DNA of 64,000 nucleotides from Caulobacterales bacterium (GTDB lineage Bacteria > Pseudomonadota > Alphaproteobacteria > Caulobacterales > Caulobacteraceae): positions 186,001 through 250,000 of the forward strand of contig JAEKKJ010000010.1 in the NCBI GenBank assembly GCA_019510435.1. Reading direction: 5' to 3'. The notes under the pieces are model-generated. The model made no database searches, was not told the origin of the DNA, and saw only the letters and a list, made by a program, of their open reading frames with translations. Of this stretch, positions 27,541 to 37,784 are shown one piece after another. A program made the translations under genes and the position numbers. Each line of letters begins with the position of its first letter. The stretch's first letter is position 1.

Positions 27541-29037
27541 CTACTTCCCGGCCCGCGGCGCGCGGCCGCGGGGGCGGCGCGCCTCGATGCGGCGGGGTTC
27601 GGCGGGCGGGGGCTCCGGCTCGCTGTAGCCCTCGTCCACCGGATAGAGCACGGGCTCCGACAGCATCGGCCCGGCGTCCGCATAGGCCAGCGGCAGGTCG
27701 GGCAGTTCGCGCAGGGTGCGCTCGCGCCGCTCCAGCCGCGGATGGATCAGCTCCCCCGCCTCGGCGAAGGTGATCACCAGCCGGGCCCAGTCCGAGGCGT
27801 GGTAGGCGAAGGCGCGGCCCTCGGGGTCCAGGTCGGACCAGTCGGGTTCCGGCGGGGCGTTCATCCCCTGGGCCAGCCACAGGCGCGCCTCGTCGATGGC
27901 GCCGGCGGCATAGGCGGCGCGCGCCATCAGCCCGGCGATCCGCGCCGTGACCGGCTCGCCCTCCAGCGCCCGGGCCGCTTCGCGCGCCGCCTGCGGATCG
28001 CCGACGATCAGCGCCTGCTCCACATAGAGGAACAGGCTCTCGCGATGGGTCGGGTTCACCGCCGCCAGCTGGCCCAGCCGCTGGGCGCGCTCGCGGGGCG
28101 TCTCGTCGGTCTTCAGGTCGCGGTAGGCCAGCCACAGGGCCGGGTGCGGGCCGACGCGCCAGGCCGTCTCCAGGGTCGCGGTCGCCCGGCCCAGCTTGCC
28201 GTCCTCGGCGAGCAGTCGGGCGGCCATCACCACGCCGGGCGCGAAGCCGGGCTGCAGCTTGGCCGCCTCCAGCGCCTGGTCCAGCGCCTGGCTGCGGGCG
28301 CGCGGCTCAGGGGCGTGCTCCAGCTGGGCGGCGGAGGCGGCCAGCAGGGCGGCGCGGGCGCGCTCGGCCACCACCGGCGGCACGATCTTGCGGTCCAGGG
28401 CGCTCTTCACCAGGCCCAGGGCGCCGTCCCAGTCGCCGGCCTCCAGCCGCGCCTCCAGGATCGCGCGCCAGGCCCAGCGCGCCGACCGCGCCTCGCCATA
28501 GGCCTCCTGGGCGTGGCGCAGCGCGGTCTCGCGGGCGCCCTGCGCCGCCGCCAGCTGCATCAGCCCCTTGTGGCCGGCGAGGCGCATTTCCGGGAAGCCG
28601 AGCATGGCGGTGTAGGCCGCCTGGGCCTGAGCCACGTCGCCCGCCGCCTCCGCGGCCTGGGCGGCCAGCACCCGCACCAGCGCCGGCGTGTCGACCGCCA
28701 GCTCCGCCGCCTTCTTGGAGAGCCGCAGGGCCTCCGAACCGTCGCCCGCCGCCACCGCCAGGAACCCACGCGACAGGACGTCCGCCGCCTGACGGCGCCG
28801 GGCTTCGGCCCGCACCCGCTCGGCCCGGCGCGGCGCGTCCAGGATCCACAGGATGGTGCGCCAGACCACGGCCGCCAGCAGGCCGAACGCCAGGGCCACC
28901 AGAATCGCCGCGGCCGCCGTGGAGTCCGCACGCCAGCCCAGCCAGGTCACGGTCGCGTGGCCGGCGTCCTCGGTGAGGGCCAGGCCGCCCACCGCGATCG
29001 CGGCCAGCAGGATGAGGACGACCCCGGCGCGGATCAT
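27541..29037 (-). CDS. hemY: HemY-like membrane protein with TPR region
   Basis: 498-aa protein of the proteobacterial heme-operon HemY type, not protoporphyrinogen oxidase. Two membrane helices (about 3-20 and 40-62) precede an Arg-rich cytosolic linker and a long TPR-like alpha-helical region (about 80-400), with HemY-type phrases such as RGFLAVAAGDGSEALRLSKK. The C-terminal about 60 residues are Pro/Arg-rich and likely disordered. Its ATG overlaps the stop of the mitofilin-like gene by 4 nt. Family members are thought to act late in heme synthesis or in heme-enzyme assembly. The order hemD-mitofilin-hemY is typical of alphaproteobacteria. Confidence 0.88.
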   Translation of the reverse strand: MIRAGVVLILLAAIAVGGLALTEDAGHATVTWLGWRADSTAAAAILVALAFGLLAAVVWRTILWILDAPRRAERVRAEARRRQAADVLSRGFLAVAAGDGSEALRLSKKAAELAVDTPALVRVLAAQAAEAAGDVAQAQAAYTAMLGFPEMRLAGHKGLMQLAAAQGARETALRHAQEAYGEARSARWAWRAILEARLEAGDWDGALGLVKSALDRKIVPPVVAERARAALLAASAAQLEHAPEPRARSQALDQALEAAKLQPGFAPGVVMAARLLAEDGKLGRATATLETAWRVGPHPALWLAYRDLKTDETPRERAQRLGQLAAVNPTHRESLFLYVEQALIVGDPQAAREAARALEGEPVTARIAGLMARAAYAAGAIDEARLWLAQGMNAPPEPDWSDLDPEGRAFAYHASDWARLVITFAEAGELIHPRLERRERTLRELPDLPLAYADAGPMLSEPVLYPVDEGYSEPEPPPAEPRRIEARRPRGRAPRAGK

Positions 29038-29861
29038 GCGGCCGGCCCCTGCTGCGCCAGGTCCTGCCGCGCGCGCAGCCGCAGGGCGGCCAGCTGGCGG
29101 TCGATCTCGGCGCGGCGCTCGGCGCCCGCCCGCCATGGCAAGAGGGCGTCACGCGCCGCCGGCGGCAGGGTGTCCAGCGCCTTGAGGGCGGCCGCCACCT
29201 GGCCGTCGTCGAGCGCGCGGCCGGCGCGGGCCAGCACGGCGTCAGGACTGGCCCCGGCCGTCTCGTCGATCCGGCGCACGATGACGATCTTGGTCAGGGC
29301 GTAGGCCAGGTGCGCGCCCATGCCGGCGCCCGGCTGCGGCTTGCGGGCCTTGCGCGCGGCGCGGGCGGCATAGTCGGGGAAGGTCTGCGCCAGGACCGCA
29401 TGGCTCGGCGCGCCCACCTCGGCCAGGTGCGACAGCGCCGCCAGCTCCGGCAGCTGCGGCTCGGCGGCGCGCATGGCGGCCAGCTCGGCGCCGAACGGGC
29501 GCGAGCCCTGCGCCGCCTCGGCCAGCACGGCCGCGGCCAGGGCCGCCTGCGCCGCCTCACTGCTGCGCGCGCCCTGGTTCTCCAGCGCGGCGATGCGGGC
29601 GTTCAGGCGGGCCACCTCGTCGGCGCTGGCGGCGGGCGCGGCCATGGCGGCGGAAGGGGCCGGTGCGGCCGCGGCCGCGGGCGGCGCACTGGCCGGGGCC
29701 GCGGGCGGCTTCGGCGCCAGGTAGCGGGGCGCGAGGTAGGCGACGCCCGCGCCGGCCAGGACGCACAGGATCCCGAAGGCGATCATCGCCCAGAAGCCGA
29801 CGCCCATCAGCGGGCGGCGGCGGTACTCGGCCGGATCGCGGGGCAGGTCGGGCGGGGTCAT
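29034..29861 (-). CDS. mitofilin-like (Mic60/COG4223) inner-membrane protein
   Basis: 275-aa protein with one membrane helix (about 22-44, FWAMIAFGILCVLAGAGVAY), an Ala/Pro-rich linker (about 50-80), a coiled-coil start (DEVARLNARIAALENQGA) and a C-terminal helical domain (about 200-275: ARAGRALDDGQVAAALKALD). This layout and its place between hemD and hemY match alphaproteobacterial relatives of mitochondrial Mic60, which shape intracytoplasmic membranes or cristae. It is short for the group, so the coiled coil is reduced. It overlaps hemD and hemY by 4 nt each, so translation is probably coupled. Confidence 0.78.
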   Translation of the reverse strand: MTPPDLPRDPAEYRRRPLMGVGFWAMIAFGILCVLAGAGVAYLAPRYLAPKPPAAPASAPPAAAAAPAPSAAMAAPAASADEVARLNARIAALENQGARSSEAAQAALAAAVLAEAAQGSRPFGAELAAMRAAEPQLPELAALSHLAEVGAPSHAVLAQTFPDYAARAARKARKPQPGAGMGAHLAYALTKIVIVRRIDETAGASPDAVLARAGRALDDGQVAAALKALDTLPPAARDALLPWRAGAERRAEIDRQLAALRLRARQDLAQQGPAA

Positions 29862-30562
29862 GGCCGTCGGTCGATCAGGTTGAGCAGGGCGGCCTCCAGC
29901 GGGAACGGCGGGAAGGCCTTGCCGGCCAGCGGGGTGCGCGCCAGCGGCTTGACCACCGCCTTGGAGAGGCCGAGGGCCCGCAGGTGCGGCGCGGGATGGG
30001 CCTTGAGCAGCTTGGCCAGCACCTGGGCGGCGCGCGGCGAGTGCAGCAGCACCGCATCGCTGCGCCCCAGGGCCTCGGCCTCGGCCTCGGCCAGGGTGAC
30101 GGGCGCGGTCTCGTAGAGAATCAGCCGGCGCGCCTCGACGCCGTGCTTCTCCAGCGCGCCCGAGAGGTCGCCGGCCGGCTCGGCCGCGCCGGGGTGCAGC
30201 ACCGCGCCGCGCAGCTCGCCGCGCCGGGCCGCGATGCCGTCGGCCAGGGCCTCCACGTCGCCGTCGGCGGACAACACCGACTTGAAGCCGGAGGCGCGGG
30301 CCGCCTGGGCCGTGGCGGCACCCACCGCGAACACCTTCAGCGCCCGCTCGCCGCTGACATCGGCGAAGGCGCGCACGCCGTTGGCGCTGGTGAAGGCCAG
30401 GGCCGCGACGCCACGCAGGTCCACCGCCACGTCGCTCAGCGCACGCACGGCCAGCAGCGGCGCCACCACGGCGTCGTGCCCCAGCGCGCGCACGCGCTCG
30501 GCCGTGGCGTCAGCCGCCGGCTGCGCCCGGGTGATCCATATCCTCTGTCTGCGGCCCGCCAT
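29858..30562 (-). CDS. hemD: uroporphyrinogen-III synthase
   Basis: 234-aa enzyme that cyclises hydroxymethylbilane to uroporphyrinogen III. The fold is poorly conserved, but the N-terminal IWITRAQPAADATAERVRAL, the middle AALAFTSANGVRAFAD and VFAVGAATAQAARASGF, and the late AVLLHSPRAAQVLAKLL blocks are characteristic. The ATG at 30562 fits the family start; the longer frame adds non-homologous sequence. It heads the hemD-mitofilin-hemY unit. hemC, which usually precedes hemD, is not adjacent: the next gene upstream on this strand is pseC. Confidence 0.85.
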   Translation of the reverse strand: MAGRRQRIWITRAQPAADATAERVRALGHDAVVAPLLAVRALSDVAVDLRGVAALAFTSANGVRAFADVSGERALKVFAVGAATAQAARASGFKSVLSADGDVEALADGIAARRGELRGAVLHPGAAEPAGDLSGALEKHGVEARRLILYETAPVTLAEAEAEALGRSDAVLLHSPRAAQVLAKLLKAHPAPHLRALGLSKAVVKPLARTPLAGKAFPPFPLEAALLNLIDRRP

Positions 30563-30677
30563 CCGGCGATCCTGTCCTCCGCCCGCGCCCCTTGCGATCC
30601 GACGATGCGGCGCTCCGGGGCAGTATTCAATGCCCAGATACCGGCCAGCGCGGCTGCGGCGCAATTCAGGCGCCGCC

Positions 30678-31841
30678 TCAGAGGCCGAGCGCGGCCTTCA
30701 GCGCGGCTACGACGCGCGCCACGTCCCCGTCGGCCATCCCCGGGTAGAGCGGCAGCGACAGGCAGCGGGCGTACCAGGCCTCCGCGCCCGGCAAGTCCAG
30801 CGCGCCATAGAGCCGCTGGTAATAGGGCTGGCGGTGCACCGGGATGTAGTGGACCTGGCTGCCGACGCCGCGCGCCTTCAGCGCCTCGACCACCGCCCGC
30901 CGGGTCGTCCCGGCCGCCTCGAAGTCGATCAGCACCGCCATGAGGTGCAGCACCGGCTCGCTCCACGCCGGCCGCGCCGCCGGGCGCACCACCGGCGCCA
31001 GCGGGGCCAGGGCCTCCAGATAGGCCGCGGCCAGGGCGCGGCGGCGCGCGGCGAACCGCGGCAGCTTCTTCAGCTGCGAGAGCCCCAGGGCGCACAGCAC
31101 GTCCGGCAGGCGGTAGTTGAACCCGGGCTCCGGCATCTCGTAGCACCACGGATCGGCGCCGGGCGGGCGCACCATGCCGTGGCTGCGCAGGACCCGCAGG
31201 CGCTCGGCCAGGGCGGCGTCATTGGTGGTGACCATGCCGCCCTCGCCCGTGGCGATGGTCTTCACCGGGTGGAACGAGAAGGTGGCCATGGCCGAGTGGC
31301 GGACATCGCCGATGATCTCGGACGCGTTGCCGAACCGGGCGGTCGTGCCCAGGGCGTGCGGCGCGTCCTCCACCAGCACCGCCCCGGCGTCCGCCGCCAG
31401 GGCTGCGAGGGCCGGCAGCTCGCAGGCGTCGCCGCGCAGGTGCACCGGCAGGACCGCCCGCAGCCTGCGCCCCTCCAGCCGCGTCAGGGCCTCAGCCAAG
31501 GTGTCCGGCGTCATCAGCCCGCTCTGCGGGTCGACGTCGGCGAACACCACGTCCGCGCCGACGTAGCGGGCGCAGTTGGCGGTGGCCAGGAAGGTGATCG
31601 ACGGCGCGATCACCGCCTCGCCCGGCTGCACGTCCAGGGCCAGCATGCTGAGGTGCAGGGCGGCGGTGCCGTTGGCGCAGGCCACGGCGTGGCGCGCGCC
31701 CACCGTCTCGGCGAAGGCGTGCTCGAACGCCTCGACCGTCGGTCCCGTCGTCAGGAAGTCGCCGCGCAGGGCCTCGGCCACCGCGGCGATGTCGTCGTCC
31801 TCGATGGTCTGGCGGCCATAGGGCAGCAGGGGCTCGCTCAC
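30678..31841 (-). CDS. pseC: PLP-dependent sugar aminotransferase PseC-like
   Basis: 387-aa DegT/DnrJ/EryC1-family aminotransferase, most like the UDP-4-keto-6-deoxy sugar transaminase of pseudaminic acid synthesis. Supporting motifs are LPYGRQTIEDDDIAAVAEAL at the N-terminus, GAVLVEDAPHALG, the PLP-lysine region FSFHPVKTIATGEGGM, FNYRLPDVLCALGLSQL, and the late HYIPVHRQPYYQ. It begins 9 nt after pseB ends, and the two gene products act in consecutive steps (UDP-GlcNAc 4,6-dehydration/epimerisation, then transamination). The later pse genes are not in this window. The likely role is flagellin or surface-glycan modification. Confidence 0.88.
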   Translation of the reverse strand: MSEPLLPYGRQTIEDDDIAAVAEALRGDFLTTGPTVEAFEHAFAETVGARHAVACANGTAALHLSMLALDVQPGEAVIAPSITFLATANCARYVGADVVFADVDPQSGLMTPDTLAEALTRLEGRRLRAVLPVHLRGDACELPALAALAADAGAVLVEDAPHALGTTARFGNASEIIGDVRHSAMATFSFHPVKTIATGEGGMVTTNDAALAERLRVLRSHGMVRPPGADPWCYEMPEPGFNYRLPDVLCALGLSQLKKLPRFAARRRALAAAYLEALAPLAPVVRPAARPAWSEPVLHLMAVLIDFEAAGTTRRAVVEALKARGVGSQVHYIPVHRQPYYQRLYGALDLPGAEAWYARCLSLPLYPGMADGDVARVVAALKAALGL

Positions 31842-31850
31842 GCCGCCCTC

Positions 31851-33803
<1,953 letters not shown>

Positions 33804-34388
33804 ATGACCGAACACCGCGCCGGCCTGCCCATCATCGCCTTCAAGGATCTGGCGGCCCTGGAGCGCTGGCTGGAGGCGCAGCCGGCCGACGCGCGAGGGC
33901 TCTGGATCAAGTTCGCGAAGGCGCGCTCCGGCATTGAGAGCGTGACCAAGGCGGAGGCCATCGATGCAGCGCTGTGCTTCGGCTGGATCGACGGCCAGCT
34001 CGACACCTACGACGAAGCGTCCTGGCTCGTCCGCTTCACGCCCCGCAAGGCGCGCAGCAAGTGGTCGCAGGTGAACCGGGCGCGCGCTGAAGAGCTGCTC
34101 GCGGCGGGCCGCGTGCGACCCGGCGGTCTGGCGCAGATCGAGGCGGCCCGGGCGGACGGCCGGTGGGACGCGGCCTATGCGCCGGCGAGCAAGGCCCAGC
34201 CGCCGCCCGATTTCCAGGCCGCCCTCGACCGGAGCCCGGAGGCCGCCGCCTTTTTCGCGACCCTGACGGGCGCCAATCGCTACGCGATCCTCTACCGGAT
34301 CGGCGCGGTGAAGAAGCCCGAGACGCGCGCCCGGAAGATCGCTGGCTTCATCGCTATGCTCGAGCGCCACGAGACCGTGCACGGCTGA
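33804..34388 (+). CDS. YdeI/OmdA-family protein
   Basis: 194-aa protein of the YdeI (OmpD-associated, OmdA) family. Typical blocks are GLWIKFAKARSG, VTKAEAIDAALCFGWIDGQL, FTPRKARSKWSQVN and GRVRPGGLAQIEAA, and a C-terminal helical part (RYAILYRIGAVKKPETRARK). Despite the family name no membrane signal is present and the protein is probably cytosolic; biochemical function is unknown across the family. ATG at 33804. It lies alone between a repeat element and a PEP-CTERM gene. Confidence 0.88.
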   Translation: MTEHRAGLPIIAFKDLAALERWLEAQPADARGLWIKFAKARSGIESVTKAEAIDAALCFGWIDGQLDTYDEASWLVRFTPRKARSKWSQVNRARAEELLAAGRVRPGGLAQIEAARADGRWDAAYAPASKAQPPPDFQAALDRSPEAAAFFATLTGANRYAILYRIGAVKKPETRARKIAGFIAMLERHETVHG

Positions 34389-34489
34389 GACGGGTGGGCT
34401 CCCCCGTTGGGCGAATGCTGTTTTCGCAGGCCCTTCTATGGGTTACGGCTTAGGTGTCCCATCAGGGGCGTGGCGGACGGGGGTCAAGG

Positions 34490-35071
34490 ATGAGCATCAA
34501 GACCTGGCTGGCGACAGCCGCGCTTGCGGGCGCCCTGGCCGTGGCCGGCGCGGCGTCTGCGACGGTGGTGAACTTCGATGACCTGACGGGCAGTGGCGTG
34601 GTGGCCGACGGCTATGGTGGCGTCACTTGGGGTGGAAACTGGGACTACTATGACTTCAGCCAGTCGCAGTACACCGCCGAGTCGCCCAGGACGCGGGTCT
34701 ATTCGGACTACAATCTGGGTTCCCTTGAGGTCGGTGACACCAACTTCTATTTCGCGGCCCCAGCCGTGTTCAGCGGGGCGTTCTTCTCCGGTTATGACCT
34801 CGCGCCGATCAGCTTCGGCCTCTACAACAGCGGCGTGCTGGTCCACACGTCCGCCGAGCTGCACATCTCCGGCACGCCTCAGTTCCTGGCGTCCGGCTAC
34901 GCCGGCCCGGTCGACGAGGTCCGGGTGCGCGGCGACCGCGATTACTTCGTCATGGACAATGTGACCTACAGCGCCAGCGCGACGCCGGAACCGGCGGCCT
35001 GGGCGCTGATGATCGGCGGCTTCGGCCTCGCCGGCGCCGCCCTGCGCCGGCGCACGCTTCGCCTAGCCTGA
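34490..35071 (+). CDS. PEPxxWA-CTERM sorting-domain protein (1)
   Basis: 193-aa secreted protein. A signal peptide covers about residues 1-24 (LATAALAGALAVAGAASA). The mature domain is Tyr/Ser/Gly-rich and beta-like, starting VVNFDDLTGSGVVADGYGGV, a pattern common in such anchored proteins. The C-terminus is the sorting signal PEPAAWALMIGGFGLAGAAL followed by RRR, i.e. PEP motif, hydrophobic helix, basic tail. Exosortase is expected to cleave there, but no exosortase gene is in this window. ATG at 34490 follows CAAGG closely. Likely surface or extracellular-matrix related. Confidence 0.87.
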   Translation: MSIKTWLATAALAGALAVAGAASATVVNFDDLTGSGVVADGYGGVTWGGNWDYYDFSQSQYTAESPRTRVYSDYNLGSLEVGDTNFYFAAPAVFSGAFFSGYDLAPISFGLYNSGVLVHTSAELHISGTPQFLASGYAGPVDEVRVRGDRDYFVMDNVTYSASATPEPAAWALMIGGFGLAGAALRRRTLRLA

Positions 35072-35080
35072 CCGCCGAGC

Positions 35081-35097
35081 CAGGGGCGCAACCCCTG
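35081..35097 (+). terminator. weak stem-loop after the PEPxxWA-CTERM gene
   Basis: CAGGGG / CCCCTG stem with a 5-nt loop, 10 nt after the stop. There is no T-tract, so it may only stabilise the mRNA 3' end. Confidence 0.35.
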
Positions 35098-35230
35098 CGG
35101 TGAGCCCTCCGCGACAGCAACCCTTGCGCGCGTCATTTCGCCGCAGCCTGGGCGCCCACAGTTAACCTCACGCCATCACTTCCTCGGTAGGGTACGGCCA
35201 ACGGGCCAAAAACCCTTCTTGAGGAACGAG

Positions 35231-37639
35231 ATGCGCAGGCTGCTGTCCGTCGGTGTCTTGCTGCCTGCGATTACCGCCTTCATGTCGCTGGTGCTCATCG
35301 CCGGCGGCTCGTTCTGGGCGGTGGCCGCCGAGCGGCGGCTGGAGCTGGCCGACCGGGTGGCCTTCACCACGGGCGTCTCCGCCGACATCTTCAACGCCAT
35401 GCAGCAGGCGCGCCTCGAACGCGGCGGCCTGATCGTCGCCCTGGCGGGGCGAAAGCCGGTTCCCGAGAGCAGCTGGCGCTATGCGGCGGGCTGGCGCGAC
35501 AGCGCCGACCGCAGCGTCGACGCCGCCATCGGCAAGCTCTCCCGGAACACCGCCGGCGCGCCCCGCGCCGAGCTGGACGCGGCGATCGCCACCATCCGCA
35601 CGCGCCAGGCCGCGGTGCGCGCGGTGCGGGCCGAGGCCTATGCAGCCCTGCGCGACCCGGCCGCCCCGCGCCGGGCGGAGTTGCGCGAAGCGTGGGTGGC
35701 CGCCGAGACCGACTTCGTGCAGTCGCTGCACGACCTCTCCCACCGCCTGACGGGCAACACCGCCGCCTCCGACCCCTTCATCACCGACATGTTCCAGGTC
35801 CGGCATGCGGTCTGGAACACCCGCGACGCGGCCGGCGACGAGCTGATGCTGCTGGGCGAGGCCGTCGCGCGTGGATCGCGGCTGACGCTCGAGGAGCGGC
35901 TGCGGCTGGCCAACCTGGATGGGCGGGTGCAGGCCAGTTGGCGGCCGGTTGCGGAGCAGACGAGCCGCGCGACCACCGCGCCGGTCCTGCGCGCCGCGGT
36001 GCTGGCCGCCCAGACCTCCTATTTCGACAAGGTGCGCCCCGCCGCCGCCGCCGCGACGGCGGCGCTGGCGGCAGGCCGGCCGTCGCCGATCGACTCCCAG
36101 ACCATCGGGGCGATGTCGCGCGACAGCCTGGCCCGGCTGATGACCGTGACCAATGTCGCCACGCGCCTGATGTCCGAGCGGGCGGCGGCGCGCTCGGCGC
36201 GGGCCCGCACCGAGGCCGGCATCGCCGTGGCCCTGGCGTCGATCTCGGCGGTGCTGGGCGTGGTCGCCACCCTCTTCGTAGCGCGCGGCGTGGTGGGGCC
36301 GGTGCGCCGGATCTCCCAGGCGATGACCCGGGTGGCCGAGGGCGACCTGGACGAGGCGATCCCCTTCCAGGACCGCGCGGACGAGATCGGCGAACTGGCG
36401 CGCGCGCTGGGGGTGCTGCGCGACGGCGCGCTGGAGAAGCAGCGGATGGAGCAGGCCCTGATCGACAGCCGCGTCGCCCAGGAGACCGCCGAGGCCGCCA
36501 ACGAAATGAAGTCCCAGTTCGTGGCCAACATGAGCCACGAGATCCGGACCCCCATGAACGGCGTGCTGGGCCTGCTCTATGTGCTGAGCCGCAAGCCGCT
36601 GGAGCCGACGGCGCAGGAGCTGGTGGGCGAGGCGATCCGCAGCGGCAAGCTGCTGCAGCAGCTGCTGGACGACGTCATCGACCTTTCGAAGATCGAGGAA
36701 GGCCGCCTGGAGCTGAGCCCGCAGGCCATGGACCCCGCCCAGACGGTGGCGGGCGTGGTCGACCTCTTGCGCCCGCAGGCCGAGGCCAAGGGCGTACAGC
36801 TGCAGCTCTTCGTGGAGGGCGAACCCGGCTGGGTGGAGGGCGACGACCTGCGCCTGGGCCAGGTGTTGCTGAACCTGGTGGGCAATGCGGTGAAGTTCAC
36901 GCCGCAGGGCCGGGTGGAGGCGCGGCTGATCGCCAGCGCGCCCGACGACGCCGGCCGCCAGCGCCTGCGCTTCGAGGTGGCCGACACCGGGGTGGGGATT
37001 CCTGAGGCCGCGCAGGCGGCGCTGTTCTCCCGCTTCACCCAGGCCGACGGCGCCACCTCCCGCAAGTTCGGCGGCTCGGGCCTGGGCCTGTCGATCAGCC
37101 GCTCGCTGGTGGAGCTGATGGGTGGGCAGATCGGCTTCACCAGCCGAGAGGGCCAGGGCTCCACCTTCTGGGCCCAGATCGATGTCCCGGTGGTGGCCGG
37201 CCCGGCCCGTGAGACGCAGCAGGGCGAGGGCGACCTCAGCGGCGTGCGCATCCTGGTGGTCGAGGACAACGCCACCAACCAGATGGTCGCCAAGCTGATC
37301 CTGGAGGAACTGGGCGCCACGGTGGAGACCGCCGACGACGGCGCCCTGGGCCTGGCGGCGGTGCAGGCACGGCCCTTCGACCTGGTGCTGATGGACGTGC
37401 AGATGCCCAACATGGACGGCGTTGAAGCCACCCTGCGCATCCGCGGCCTGGACGCGGCGGCGGCGCGGACGCCGATCATCGGCCTCACCGCCAACGTCAT
37501 GGAGCGCGAGCGCCAGACCTATCTGATGGCCGGCATGCAGATGGTGATCGGCAAGCCGCTGGACGTGGGCGAGCTGTTCGCCGCCATCGGCCGGGTGTTG
37601 CAGCAGGACGGCGCGGGGCGGGACAGCGCCGCCGCCTGA
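35231..37639 (+). CDS. hybrid histidine kinase with NIT-like periplasmic sensor
   Basis: 802-aa membrane kinase. An N-terminal helix (about 5-30) and a second one (about 330-352) enclose a 300-residue periplasmic all-helical sensor whose start, [17 protein letters not shown], resembles the NIT nitrate/nitrite-sensing domain. A HAMP unit ([20 protein letters not shown]) follows, then HisKA with [20 protein letters not shown], an HATPase with [20 protein letters not shown] and [18 protein letters not shown], and a C-terminal receiver with [14 protein letters not shown] and phospho-acceptor [13 protein letters not shown]. The ATG at 35231 is favoured by GAGGA 5 nt upstream over TTG at 35219. It directly precedes a TonB receptor gene on the same strand. 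Confidence 0.9.
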   Translation: MRRLLSVGVLLPAITAFMSLVLIAGGSFWAVAAERRLELADRVAFTTGVSADIFNAMQQARLERGGLIVALAGRKPVPESSWRYAAGWRDSADRSVDAAIGKLSRNTAGAPRAELDAAIATIRTRQAAVRAVRAEAYAALRDPAAPRRAELREAWVAAETDFVQSLHDLSHRLTGNTAASDPFITDMFQVRHAVWNTRDAAGDELMLLGEAVARGSRLTLEERLRLANLDGRVQASWRPVAEQTSRATTAPVLRAAVLAAQTSYFDKVRPAAAAATAALAAGRPSPIDSQTIGAMSRDSLARLMTVTNVATRLMSERAAARSARARTEAGIAVALASISAVLGVVATLFVARGVVGPVRRISQAMTRVAEGDLDEAIPFQDRADEIGELARALGVLRDGALEKQRMEQALIDSRVAQETAEAANEMKSQFVANMSHEIRTPMNGVLGLLYVLSRKPLEPTAQELVGEAIRSGKLLQQLLDDVIDLSKIEEGRLELSPQAMDPAQTVAGVVDLLRPQAEAKGVQLQLFVEGEPGWVEGDDLRLGQVLLNLVGNAVKFTPQGRVEARLIASAPDDAGRQRLRFEVADTGVGIPEAAQAALFSRFTQADGATSRKFGGSGLGLSISRSLVELMGGQIGFTSREGQGSTFWAQIDVPVVAGPARETQQGEGDLSGVRILVVEDNATNQMVAKLILEELGATVETADDGALGLAAVQARPFDLVLMDVQMPNMDGVEATLRIRGLDAAAARTPIIGLTANVMERERQTYLMAGMQMVIGKPLDVGELFAAIGRVLQQDGAGRDSAAA

Positions 37640-37784
37640 CCGCCATACCTATGTTGCACTGCGGTCACGGCCCGCGACAGAATTGTGACGCCGATCTGCG
37701 AAGGCGTCCGGATACTCCCTTCATGGTGTAGCTAGCCCCTCTGGAAGGCGAGTCTCCCCTTCGCCGAAGATCTTGAGGTTCCCC

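Noticed and set aside
27534..27683. An ATG-initiated 50-residue extension of the glycosyltransferase inside hemY.
   Set aside because: The extension is a low-complexity Arg/Pro/Ala shadow of hemY and does not resemble a glycosyltransferase N-terminus.
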